This document shows positions 15,605-23,456 of a stretch of DNA of 39,893 nucleotides, in pieces; positions within the stretch are counted from its first letter, which is position 1, and each line of letters begins with the position of its first letter. The notes beneath the pieces are model-generated. The model did no database searches. It saw only the letters and a list, made by a program, of their open reading frames with translations, and was not told the origin of the DNA. Position numbers and translations under genes: made by a program. Source of the DNA: an uncultured Pseudomonadota bacterium (GTDB lineage Bacteria; Pseudomonadota; Alphaproteobacteria; UBA9219). The stretch is from NCBI GenBank assembly GCA_903919315.1, contig CAIXHP010000018.1:1-39893 (forward strand), read 5' to 3'.

Positions 15605-18309
15605 GACGTTTCCTTTGCCAAAAGATCGCGCAACATATAAGGCAAAATGCCTCCGTGCTTGAAGTATTCGAGTTCGTCCAAGGTGTCGATGCGGCACAGC
15701 AGCATATAGCGGTCCACGCCTTCCTTGCGGTTGATGGTCAGCATCACGTCCATGTGCGGCCTTAACTCGGTGGCGATTCCGGCGATGCCGAAGGTCTCTT
15801 CGCCGGTCAGCTTGAAGTCCGCGCGGGTCATGCCTCCCTTGAACTCCAGCGGCAGAACGCCCATGCCCACCAGATTCGAGCGGTGGATGCGCTCAAAACT
15901 TTCCGCGATCACGGCGCGAACGCCGAGAAGCTTTGTTCCTTTGGCCGCCCAGTCGCGCGACGAACCTGTCCCGTATTCTTTGCCCGCGACGACGATCAGC
16001 GGCACGTTTTCTTGCTGATAGCGCATGGCCGCGTCATAGATCGGCATGACATCGTGCGACGGGAAATGCTTGGTGGAGCCGCCTTCGACGCCGTCCATCA
16101 GCTCGTTCTTGATGCGGATGTTGGCAAAGGTGCCGCGCATCATAACCTCGTGGTTGCCGCGCCGCGCTCCGTACGAATTGAACGCGCTCGGCGCGATGCC
16201 GTGCGCGGTCAGATACGCGCCCGCCGGACTGCTTTTTTGAATGTCGCCAGCGGGCGAGATGTGGTCGGTCGTGATGGAATCGCCGAACATGGCCAACAGG
16301 CGTGCGTTGGCGACGTCCTTCGGCTTTTGCGGCTCGCGTTGGATGGCATCGAACAGTGGCGGCTGTTTGACATAGGTGGAATCCTTGTCCCAAGCATAGG
16401 TCTGGCCTTCCGTCGTCGCCACCTTTTGCCAGGCTTCCGGCCCGTCGAAGACGTTGGCATAGCGTTGCTGGAACATCGCGGGCGTAAGGGCTTGACTCAT
16501 CGCCGCGTCAATCTCCGCGTTGGTCGGCCACAGGTCGCGGAGGAAAACGGGCTTGCCGTCGGTGCCCTTGCCCAAAGGTTGGGTGGTGAAATCAAAGGTC
16601 ATCGAACCGGCCAGCGCATAGGCGACCACCAGGGGCGGCGAGGCGAGATAGTTCGCCTTGCAGTGCGGGTTGATGCGCCCTTCAAAATTGCGGTTGCCGG
16701 ACAGCACGGCGCAGGCGACCAGATCGCCTTGCTCGATGGCGGCGGCGACGTTTTCCGGCAGCGGGCCGGAATTGCCGATACAGGTGGTGCAGCCGTAGCC
16801 GACCAGATGGAAGCCGAGCGCGTCGAGATAGGTCTGCAAGCCCCCCTGAATCAAATAATCCGTCACCACTTGGCTCCCCGGAGCCAACGAAGTCTTGACC
16901 CATGGCTTCGTGGTCAAGCCCTTCTGACGCGCCTTGCGGGCCAAAATCCCCGCCGCCAGCATCACGCCCGGATTGGATGTGTTGGTGCAGGATGTGATGG
17001 CGGCGATGACGACGTGGCCGTGCGTTAACGCGTAATCCGTGTCGGCGACCTTAATCGGCGCGCTGCTGGGAGAGGCCTTGAACGACGGCAACGCTTCCTG
17101 AAACTTCGACGCGGCCTGCGTCAACAGCACGCGCTCCTGCGGCAGGCGCGGCCCGGCGAGCGACGGTTCGACACTGGCCAGATCGAGCTTCGCGGTCGCG
17201 GAAAAAACCGGATCGCTCTTTTCGTCGTAAGCGCCCTGTTCGCGCCACATGCCTTGCTCCTTGGCGTAGGCCTCGACAAGGGCGATCCGGTCGGGGTCGC
17301 GGCCCGTAAAGGTCAGATAGTTGATGGTCTCGGCATCGATGGGGAACAGACCGCAGGTCGCGCCGTATTCGGGAGCCATGTTGGCAATGGTGGCGCGGTC
17401 GGCCAAGCGCAGGTGATCGAGTCCGGGGCCGTAGAATTCGACGAATTTGTTGACCACCCCCATCTTGCGCAGGGTCTGCGTGACGGTCAGGACGATGTCG
17501 GTGGCGGTGACACCCTTGCGCGGCTTGCCGATCAGCTTAAAGCCCACGACTTCGGGGATCAGCATGGACACGGGTTGGCCCAGCATGGCGGCTTCGGCTT
17601 CGATTCCGCCCACGCCCCAGCCCAGAACGCCGAGGCCGTTGACCATGGTCGTGTGGCTGTCGGTGCCGACGAGCGTGTCGGGATAAGCGACGGGCGTTCC
17701 GGTGCGGGAGTCGTTCTCGACCCACACCGTTTGCGCCAGATACTCCAGATTGACCTGATGGCAGATGCCGGTGCCGGGCGGCACGACGCGGAAATTGTTG
17801 AACGCCTTTTGGCCCCAGCGCAGAAACGCATAGCGTTCGCCGTTGCGTTCGAATTCGCGGGCGACGTTGTTGGCAAAGGCGCGCGGCGAGCCGAATTCGT
17901 CCACCATCACCGAATGATCGATGACCAGATCGACGGCGCACAGCGGATTGATGCGCTGCGGATCGCCGCCCAGAGCGATGGTCGCCTCGCGCATGGCCGC
18001 CAGATCGACCACGGCGGGCACGCCGGTGAAATCCTGCATCAGGACGCGGGCAGGGCGGTAGGCGACTTCGGTGTTGGTTTTGCGAGCGTGCAGCCAAGCC
18101 GCCAGCGCCCGGATGTCCGTTTCGGTGACCGAGCGCCCGTCTTCAAAGCGCAGCAAATTTTCCATCAGCACTTTCAGGCTGAAAGGCAGGCGGCTGATGT
18201 CGCCCAGCGTTGTTTGCGCCGCTTTCAGGCTGAAATAGTCATAGATCTTGCCGTTGACGTTCAGACTCTGCCGTGTTTTCAGCGTGTCTTGTCCGGTAGT
18301 CGTTGTCAT
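15601..18309 (-). CDS. acnA: Aconitate hydratase A
   Basis: TCA-cycle enzyme interconverting citrate and isocitrate via aconitate, using a [4Fe-4S] cluster. The cluster cysteines are in ITSCTNTSNP and YGCTTCIGNSGPL. Other family blocks are VGTDSHTTMVNGLGVLGWGV, GDSITTDHISPAG, NSYGARRGNHEVM and EYGTGSSRDWAAKG with the swivelling-domain Ser/Arg. At 902 residues it matches the AcnA/IRP type. The ATG with AGGA 8 nt upstream is preferred; an open frame extends 28 codons further, with a composition unlike the family N-terminus. It starts 155 bp from a divergent DUF1036 gene and overlaps the following AAA+ gene by 4 bp. Confidence 0.97.
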   Translation of the reverse strand: MTTTTGQDTLKTRQSLNVNGKIYDYFSLKAAQTTLGDISRLPFSLKVLMENLLRFEDGRSVTETDIRALAAWLHARKTNTEVAYRPARVLMQDFTGVPAVVDLAAMREATIALGGDPQRINPLCAVDLVIDHSVMVDEFGSPRAFANNVAREFERNGERYAFLRWGQKAFNNFRVVPPGTGICHQVNLEYLAQTVWVENDSRTGTPVAYPDTLVGTDSHTTMVNGLGVLGWGVGGIEAEAAMLGQPVSMLIPEVVGFKLIGKPRKGVTATDIVLTVTQTLRKMGVVNKFVEFYGPGLDHLRLADRATIANMAPEYGATCGLFPIDAETINYLTFTGRDPDRIALVEAYAKEQGMWREQGAYDEKSDPVFSATAKLDLASVEPSLAGPRLPQERVLLTQAASKFQEALPSFKASPSSAPIKVADTDYALTHGHVVIAAITSCTNTSNPGVMLAAGILARKARQKGLTTKPWVKTSLAPGSQVVTDYLIQGGLQTYLDALGFHLVGYGCTTCIGNSGPLPENVAAAIEQGDLVACAVLSGNRNFEGRINPHCKANYLASPPLVVAYALAGSMTFDFTTQPLGKGTDGKPVFLRDLWPTNAEIDAAMSQALTPAMFQQRYANVFDGPEAWQKVATTEGQTYAWDKDSTYVKQPPLFDAIQREPQKPKDVANARLLAMFGDSITTDHISPAGDIQKSSPAGAYLTAHGIAPSAFNSYGARRGNHEVMMRGTFANIRIKNELMDGVEGGSTKHFPSHDVMPIYDAAMRYQQENVPLIVVAGKEYGTGSSRDWAAKGTKLLGVRAVIAESFERIHRSNLVGMGVLPLEFKGGMTRADFKLTGEETFGIAGIATELRPHMDVMLTINRKEGVDRYMLLCRIDTLDELEYFKHGGILPYMLRDLLAKETS

Positions 18310-18464
18310 GGCGGAATCCTGATAGGTGAGCCGAAAAACAAGAAAAGCGCGTGGGTAAAAAAGAGGCTTGCAGTCCTTCTTTGCTACCTGCATTTTATTG
18401 ATGATATGTTAAACCAACCCTGCGATTATCCAACCGTTTTCGTCGTTCCTTTGGTTCGAGACCT

Positions 18465-18914
18465 ATGCCGCCATTTCGTACGCTCATAGCCGCCGTCGCG
18501 TTGGGGGCCGCCGTCCTCGCGCCCGCGCCCGCGCGTGCGGCGTTTCTGTTCTGCAATCACACGCAAAGCCTGGTCGAGGCGGCGTTCGGTTACCGTGAGA
18601 GCGGGGGCTGGACTTCTGAAGGCTGGTGGCAACTCCAACCGGGCCAGTGCGCCCGCGTCTTTAATAAAGCTTTGACGCAGCGGTTCTATTTCTATTTCGC
18701 GCATGTCCTTGAGCCGCCTGCCAAAGACCAGAAAGCGCCGATGGTGTGGGGCGGAAAGTACCTTTTCTGCGTCGATACCAAAGCCTTTAAGGTCGAAGGC
18801 GACACCAACTGCGCCGGACGCGGTTATCGCGAACAGGGCTTTCAGGAGGTCGATGTCGGGCTCAACCAGCATGACTACACCCTCAACTTTCGGGACGGGA
18901 AGAGCGCCCGGTAG
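18465..18914 (+). CDS. DUF1036 exported protein
   Basis: 149 residues with a signal peptide (MPPFRTLIAAVALGAAVLA, cut near ARA-AFLFCN). The mature part fits DUF1036 as I recall it: FCNHTQSLVEAAFGYRESG, TSEGWWQLQPGQC, a FYFYFAHV block, WGGKYLFCV and CAGRGYREQGFQEVDVG. Four conserved cysteines probably form two disulfides in the periplasm. The molecular function of the family is not known to me. It is divergent from acnA and followed by another small exported protein, possibly in one transcript. Confidence 0.85.
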   Translation: MPPFRTLIAAVALGAAVLAPAPARAAFLFCNHTQSLVEAAFGYRESGGWTSEGWWQLQPGQCARVFNKALTQRFYFYFAHVLEPPAKDQKAPMVWGGKYLFCVDTKAFKVEGDTNCAGRGYREQGFQEVDVGLNQHDYTLNFRDGKSAR

Positions 18915-18979
18915 ACGTTTTTTATGTGTTTTGTTAGCCTATGCCGATGAGAACATTGGCCCAAACAGGAGCATCATTC

Positions 18980-19537
18980 ATGCGTTTGAGCTTGCAGGGA
19001 ATTGCCGTGGCCGTTCTGGCGCTTGCGGGGGCATCGTCGCCGGTTTTCGGCCAATCCAGAACGTATTCGATTACGGTGGTGGAAAGTCCTCAATCTTCCA
19101 AAGACTTGAAAATTCCCGAAGTGACAAGTCCTAACTTCTTCACGGCAACGCTCGACGGCGCGCGCAAGGCCAAAATCAAAGGCGAGGGCACATATTCCTG
19201 TTTCCGCAGCGGGCATGATTATTTCGTGCTTTCGGACGGCGTGGGGTCGCGGGCCAACGGGTTGTATATCATCATCCCGACCATGACGCGAACCGGTCGT
19301 CAGGCGATAGCGACAAACCCCGCTCCGGCGGAGCGCGGCGTCCAGATCGAAGCGCGCGGCGAATTTGCCCCGGCCACCGGCTATTTCGACAAGAATGTGG
19401 ACGGCTGGATCGAACTGCTTGAACTCGACCGCGAGAATGCCAAAGGCTCCTTCGACTTCACCGTTCAGAACGATGCCCAAGAGACGGTAAAGGTTCAAGG
19501 TTCCTTCGCCCACACCGGCGAATGCCTGCGGCGTTAA
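18980..19537 (+). CDS. Small exported protein of unknown function
   Basis: 185 residues. The signal peptide is MRLSLQGIAVAVLALAGAS with cleavage near VFG-QSRTYS. The mature part is beta-rich, with YSITVVES, KGEGTYSCFRSGHDYF, a GLYIIIPTMT strand and a C-terminal TVKVQGSFAHTGEC. Its two cysteines are far apart and could pair. The ATG with ACAGGAG 8 nt upstream is preferred over an earlier in-frame ATG that would add a polar, non-signal stretch. The last four bases overlap, tail to tail, the end of the ABC-F gene on the other strand. No family is recognised. Confidence 0.75.
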   Translation: MRLSLQGIAVAVLALAGASSPVFGQSRTYSITVVESPQSSKDLKIPEVTSPNFFTATLDGARKAKIKGEGTYSCFRSGHDYFVLSDGVGSRANGLYIIIPTMTRTGRQAIATNPAPAERGVQIEARGEFAPATGYFDKNVDGWIELLELDRENAKGSFDFTVQNDAQETVKVQGSFAHTGECLRR

Positions 19538-21411
19538 CCCCCCGCCGCCGTCCTTAAATCCTCCAGCTCCAGCCACCGCGTTTCGGCGCGGTCGCGTTCG
19601 TTGTGCGCCGTCGTCAGGCGTTGCGACAGGCGGTGGAACAGCGAGGCGTCGCGCTCGTACAACGTCGCATCCTCCAACTGGTCTTCCAAATCGCGGATTT
19701 CCCGCCCCAGCGCGTCGATCTTGCCCGGCAAATTTTCCAATTCGTACTGCAGCTTGTACGACAAAGGGACGGCCTTGGGCGTAGGCGCGGCGGCGGGTTG
19801 GGGGGCCGCGCCTGACTTGGTCTTTGGAGACGTGCCGCCCGCAGTTTTCTCCGGAACAGCGGCGAGGCGTTCCTTGCGCGCCGCCAGATAGTCGTTGTAG
19901 CCGCCGATGGAGCCTTCAATCACGCCGTCGCCTTCAAAAGCCAGAATCTTCGTCACCGTTTGGTCAAGAAAGTCGCGGTCGTGGCTGACCACGATCAGCG
20001 TGCCGGTGTATTGCGCCAGAATGTCCTCCAGCATGTCGAGCGTATCCATGTCGAGGTCGTTGGTCGGCTCGTCGAGGATCAAGAGGCCGCCGGGCTTCGC
20101 CAGAATCTTGGCCAGCAACAGACGGTTCTTCTGCCCGCCCGACAAGGTCGCGACCGGCTGCGTCGCCATGCGCGGATCGAACAGAAAGTCCTTGAGATAG
20201 CCGCAGACGTGGCGCGTCTTGCCCATCACCTCGATGTAATCGCTGCCGTCGGGGCAGAGCGTGCGCCACAGCGATTGATCGGGCTTCAGGTCTTTACGTT
20301 TCTGGTCGAAATAGGCGAAGTCGATTTCCTTCGCCAGCTTGACGCGCCCCGCGTCGGGCGGCATTTCGCCGGTCATGAGCCTGAGAAAGCTGGTCTTGCC
20401 AGAGCCGTTCTTGCCGACGATGCCGATGCGGTCGCCGCGCAGGACGCGGAAGTTGAATTTATCGAGGATAAGCTTTTCGCGCCCGTCCTCGTTATAGCTT
20501 TTGCACACTTTGTGAAATTCCGCGACGCTGCGCGAAGCGATGGGCGCGGCATCGAGCGGCGTGAATTCGATCCGCGCCATCATGCGTTGCAGCGCGTTTT
20601 TGTCGGTGCGCAGCTTGTCGCGCTCCTGCTTCATCAGATCGACGCGGCGAACGTTGCGCTTGCGCCGCGCCTTCACGCCTCGGCTGGCCCACTCGACTTC
20701 CTGGTCGAGAATTTTTTGGCGGTTGTGCAACTCGCGCTCTTCCTGCTCCAGCAACTGGATGGACCAGTCTTCGAAATGGGCAAAGCCGCGCGGACAGACG
20801 CGAAGCCGCCCGCGATCCAACCAGAACACTTCGTTCGAGATGTTGGCCAAAAACGCCTTGTCATGGCTGACGCACACCACCGCGCCGCGATAGCCCTTAA
20901 GGTAATTTTCCAGCCATTCGATCACGTCGAGATCAAGATGATTGGTCGGCTCGTCCAGCAGCAGGATATCCGGCCCCTCCACCAAGGCCCGCGCCAGCGC
21001 GGCGCGGCGCAACTGGCCGCCCGACAGCCTGTCCATGCGGGCCGTTAGGTCGAGGTCGAGCGGCTGGACGACGCGTTCGATCTTGTAGGTCTGGTCGATA
21101 TGGCCGTCGTCGCCTTCACCAGCGGGAGCCAGCTCTTCAAAGATATAATCGAACACGGTCTGGCCGGGGCGCGGCGTGATGTCCTGTTGCAAATAGCCGA
21201 TGGTCGTGCCCTGCAACACCCAGCGCCGTCCTTCGTCCAGTTCGCGCTCGCCGGTGATGATGTTCATCAGCGTGGTTTTGCCCGCGCCGTTTTTGCCGAC
21301 GAGGCAGACTTTGCTGCCCTCATGGATGTTAAAGCTCAGGTCGCGGAACAGGATCTTGTCCCCGTATCCGACTTCGGCCTCTGCCACGCTCAACAATAAT
21401 GTCCCGACCAC
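19534..21411 (-). CDS. uup: ABC-F family ATPase, Uup type
   Basis: A soluble protein of 625 residues with two ABC domains and no membrane segments. The first has Walker A GKNGAGKTT (about 39-47), signature LSGGQ (129-133) and Walker B ILLLDEPTNHLD. The second has GKNGSGKTS, LSGGQ and LILDEPTNDLD. The linker is basic and helical (VKARRKRNVRRVDLMKQERD), as in ABC-F proteins that bind the ribosome. After domain two an Ala/Pro linker leads to a C-terminal coiled coil (about 540-620), the hallmark of Uup rather than EttA or YheS. The start is a GTG with AGGA 11 nt upstream. Uup affects transposon excision and ribosome function in E. coli; the role here is by homology. Confidence 0.92.
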   Translation of the reverse strand: MVGTLLLSVAEAEVGYGDKILFRDLSFNIHEGSKVCLVGKNGAGKTTLMNIITGERELDEGRRWVLQGTTIGYLQQDITPRPGQTVFDYIFEELAPAGEGDDGHIDQTYKIERVVQPLDLDLTARMDRLSGGQLRRAALARALVEGPDILLLDEPTNHLDLDVIEWLENYLKGYRGAVVCVSHDKAFLANISNEVFWLDRGRLRVCPRGFAHFEDWSIQLLEQEERELHNRQKILDQEVEWASRGVKARRKRNVRRVDLMKQERDKLRTDKNALQRMMARIEFTPLDAAPIASRSVAEFHKVCKSYNEDGREKLILDKFNFRVLRGDRIGIVGKNGSGKTSFLRLMTGEMPPDAGRVKLAKEIDFAYFDQKRKDLKPDQSLWRTLCPDGSDYIEVMGKTRHVCGYLKDFLFDPRMATQPVATLSGGQKNRLLLAKILAKPGGLLILDEPTNDLDMDTLDMLEDILAQYTGTLIVVSHDRDFLDQTVTKILAFEGDGVIEGSIGGYNDYLAARKERLAAVPEKTAGGTSPKTKSGAAPQPAAAPTPKAVPLSYKLQYELENLPGKIDALGREIRDLEDQLEDATLYERDASLFHRLSQRLTTAHNERDRAETRWLELEDLRTAAGG

Positions 21412-21558
21412 GTCCCGCCATCCTGCAAATTGAGCCTGTCAGTAGCAGATGCGGGCCTTGTGTTGAAGCGCCGTGTCGCGCCTTGCGTTTTCCGCTGGAG
21501 TCTTTCCGCGAAAACCGTATCAAGGAGGTGCGGACGATATGGTTAAGAGGGAACAACG

Positions 21559-21987
21559 ATGAAAAACAGGCCTTTTGCCCTAGCGCAACTCACGACGACG
21601 GCCCTGACGGGGTTGGCGAGCCTGCTTTTGCTGGCCGAACGCTTCTGGATGGCGCGGATTTTCTGGCAATCCGGCCCGGCGAAGATCAAGGGCTGGGGCG
21701 ATACGGTGCATCTGTTCGCCTCTGACTATCATGTGCCCGTTATTCCGCCCGTCTTGCTGTCCTATGCCGCGACGGCGGTCGAGATGGTCTGCCCCGTCTT
21801 GCTGGTGTTCGGTCTGGCCTCACGCCTCGCCGTGGTGCCGATGCTGATCATCACGCTGGCGATCGAACTCACCTACACAAGCCACCCCGACCACGCCGTC
21901 TGGGCCATGCTGCTGGGCACGATCCTGTGCTTTGGGCCGGGCAAACTGTCGCTGGATCACTGGCTGAAACGCCGTCACGGCGGCTGA
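21559..21987 (+). CDS. DoxX-family membrane protein
   Basis: 142 residues with four probable membrane helices (around TTTALTGLASLLLLAERF, VLLSYAATAVEMVCPVLLVFG, AVVPMLIITLAIELTY and AVWAMLLGTILCFGPG). The motifs ARIFWQSGPAKIKG and GPGKLSLDHWLKR are typical of the DoxX group. AGAGGGAACAACG precedes the ATG. DoxX-family proteins are small inner-membrane proteins linked to redox and sulfur metabolism in some bacteria; the substrate here cannot be told. It is divergent from uup and stands directly before an IS remnant. Confidence 0.85.
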   Translation: MKNRPFALAQLTTTALTGLASLLLLAERFWMARIFWQSGPAKIKGWGDTVHLFASDYHVPVIPPVLLSYAATAVEMVCPVLLVFGLASRLAVVPMLIITLAIELTYTSHPDHAVWAMLLGTILCFGPGKLSLDHWLKRRHGG

Positions 21988-22070
21988 AGCTATCTCCCAT
22001 CCCCCCATAGTGTAGTTGCGGATTGGCCAAGGAGGTAAGGTTCTTCCGTCAACAACTGATGGAGGAATCT

Positions 22071-22322
22071 ATGGGATTATATGTCGGGCTTGAGGTTTCG
22101 CAAAAGCAAACATGGAGTTGCGTCGTCGATGATAAGGGTAAAACGGTAGCTGAAGGTTGTTCGCTAACGAGAGCCAGCGATGTTTACGGGTGGCTCGGCA
22201 AGGCGCGTGTTGCTGTCGCCCGCAAGCTGGCGATCACGCTACACAAAATGTGGATCAACGGACAGGATTTCCAGTGGGAGACTGTGCCGAAAGAAGAATT
22301 GGAGGTTGCACAAGCCTTCTGA
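22071..22322 (+). pseudogene. Internally deleted IS110/IS1111 transposase
   Basis: An 83-codon frame starts with a strong GGAGGAATCT signal. Residues 1-35 (MGLYVGLEVSQKQTWSCVVD, DKGKTVAEG) match the N-terminal RuvC-like part of IS110 transposases, where the first catalytic Asp lies in GLDVS; here it is Glu. From ARVAVARKLAITLHKMW to the end, the sequence matches the last 25-30 residues of such proteins. Some 250 residues between them, with the rest of the DEDD centre and the catalytic-serine domain, are gone, yet the join keeps the frame. The protein cannot catalyse transposition. It may be a relic or a short product of a non-autonomous element. Confidence 0.8.
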
Positions 22323-22620
22323 ACCTATCCTTCCGGTCATCTAACCGGAATGGTCTCTGCCGGGACGGAAGGGATGGTGATCGCGTATGGCCGGGTGATG
22401 GCGACGGCTCCTTTGACGAAGCCGCCGCACGTCGAGCCTCCTATTGGCGACACGCTCTTCTTGCTTGACCCCTATGATGCGGCCGGCTGTGCGCAAACAC
22501 AAAATGCCGATCAGACCGCGAAGAGACCACTGACCATGTGCGGAGACACAGGAGGTTACACCGGGCAAGTACCGGTGTGAATGGCATGTAAAGCGCCGTT
22601 TCTAGGGACGGTGAAGGATA
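22323..22620 (+). ncRNA. Candidate bridge/seek RNA region of the IS1111 derivative
   Basis: Non-coding sequence after the broken transposase. Two perfect hairpins are visible. One has TTCCGGT/ACCGGAA arms around CATCTA (22331-22350), nine bases after the stop codon. The other has ACACCGG/CCGGTGT arms around a 7-nt loop (22558-22578). In IS1111 elements the guide RNA is encoded downstream of the transposase, so this is the expected place. No promoter was identified and the RNA limits are unknown. Confidence 0.4.
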
Positions 22621-22636
22621 TTTTTTGCTTGCTTCG

Positions 22637-23140
22637 TTAATTCTTAGAATTTTGTGGCCAAAGACTTCCTAGATCATACAGCGGACGTTTGCTGCTAGTG
22701 TAAGGATCGCTTGGCTTTTCTAAATTGGGATTCCTCATACTGCTCGTTATCTGCAATTTGGTGGTGACCCGATGCATATCGGGAACAATACCCAGGCTAA
22801 AATGTTTGGCACCTAATTGATCGACCGTTTCTTCAACGATCAAATCTGTCCGCTGAGCCGAGTTTTGTTTACAGCCGGTTGCAGAATAGATCGTTATCTG
22901 GCCAGAGAATCTTTCTCGAATTATTTGTGCCAGTTCATCTGGATCTACAGACTTTGATTTATCCTGAATATCATCATAAATATGACACAGTAGTCTTCTG
23001 CTGCCCATACTTACTATGAGTGCCCTGCAAGAATATAAGCCTCCAGTAGAAAGTTCTACGCCATTGTCACTGTAGGAAACCTCACCAGGTTTCACATAAT
23101 GATTTGGATCATTCGCATCATTGACTATGTTTAATTGCAT
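22637..23140 (-). CDS. Unknown protein; possible CheD/NTAN1/CNF-type Cys-His fold
   Basis: 167 residues, no signal peptide. Base composition is clearly AT-richer than the flanks, with mixed codons, which suggests horizontal transfer. A short segment reads LSTGGLYSCRALIVS followed by RRLLCHIYDD, placing Cys38 and His53 15 residues apart between predicted strands. Then come IIRERFSGQITIYSATGC and an LGAKHFSLGIVPDM strand. Spacing and context resemble the catalytic Cys-His pairs of CNF-type toxins, CheD glutamine deamidases and N-terminal asparagine amidohydrolases. This comparison is by eye only. The C-terminal 30 residues are polar and probably flexible. The ribosome binding site is weak (GTAGAGCAGC). 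The gene stands alone beside an IS remnant and a repeat element. Confidence 0.6.
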   Translation of the reverse strand: MQLNIVNDANDPNHYVKPGEVSYSDNGVELSTGGLYSCRALIVSMGSRRLLCHIYDDIQDKSKSVDPDELAQIIRERFSGQITIYSATGCKQNSAQRTDLIVEETVDQLGAKHFSLGIVPDMHRVTTKLQITSSMRNPNLEKPSDPYTSSKRPLYDLGSLWPQNSKN

Positions 23141-23230
23141 GCTGCTCTACCCCCGGGCTCAAGTATAGCGCAAGACTGGTTAATATATTGCTCTCAAAAA
23201 GCCCCTTAACCAACCCGCAACTAGAGACCA

Positions 23231-23348
23231 CGTCATCGCTGCGAAGGCGGCGATCCATCACCTGCCGGTGACGCGAGCGCGGCGTTCTGGAACAAGGCGC
23301 TGACGGTGCCGCCGGGAGATGGATGCTCGCCTTCGCGAGCATGACTCA
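23231..23348 (+). repeat. 118-bp MITE-like repeat, copy A
   Basis: Matches 27495-27612 without gaps, with about 13 differences in 118 bp. The two ends are imperfect inverted repeats of about 31 bp: the left begins GTCATCGCTGCGAAGGCGG and the right, reverse-complemented, begins GTCATGCTCGCGAAGGCGA. The element lies wholly in non-coding DNA between the unknown AT-rich gene and the binding-protein gene. Confidence 0.88.
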
Positions 23349-23456
23349 GGTTAGGTGAGGGGGCCTCTTCCCCCGCGTCGCCGCTGCAGAGGCTGCGTTG
23401 ACGACTCGGAAGCGGGTTGCAAGAATACCCGAATGCTGTCCCGACAGAGGTGTCCC

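Larger units (their letters stand above)
22005..22620 (+). mobile_element. IS110/IS1111-type deletion derivative
   Basis: The segment contains the start and the very end of an IS110-superfamily transposase with the middle missing (see the pseudogene). About 300 bp of non-coding sequence follows and includes two clear hairpins. Members of the IS1111 group have a long non-coding end downstream of the transposase that encodes the guide (bridge or seek) RNA. The layout here fits that: short 5' leader with GGAGGAATCT, then the broken gene, then a structured 3' region. The outer boundaries are estimates, because the terminal inverted repeats cannot be fixed without other copies. Confidence 0.65.

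Noticed and set aside
15883-18489. Two long plus-strand open frames across acnA
   Set aside because: Both are shadows of the aconitase gene with low-complexity His/Arg/Gly-rich translations.
19960-21048. Open frame antisense to the ABC-F gene
   Set aside because: No domain or ribosome binding site; the sense strand has two complete ABC modules.
22350-22580. 76-codon open frame after the IS transposase remnant
   Set aside because: No ribosome binding site, no homology recognised, and it overlaps the hairpin-containing non-coding end of the element.
23118-23342. Similar small minus-strand frames at 23118-23342 and 27175-27606 (both begin MLAKASIHLP)
   Set aside because: Their similarity comes from the shared 118-bp DNA repeat, not from a protein family.
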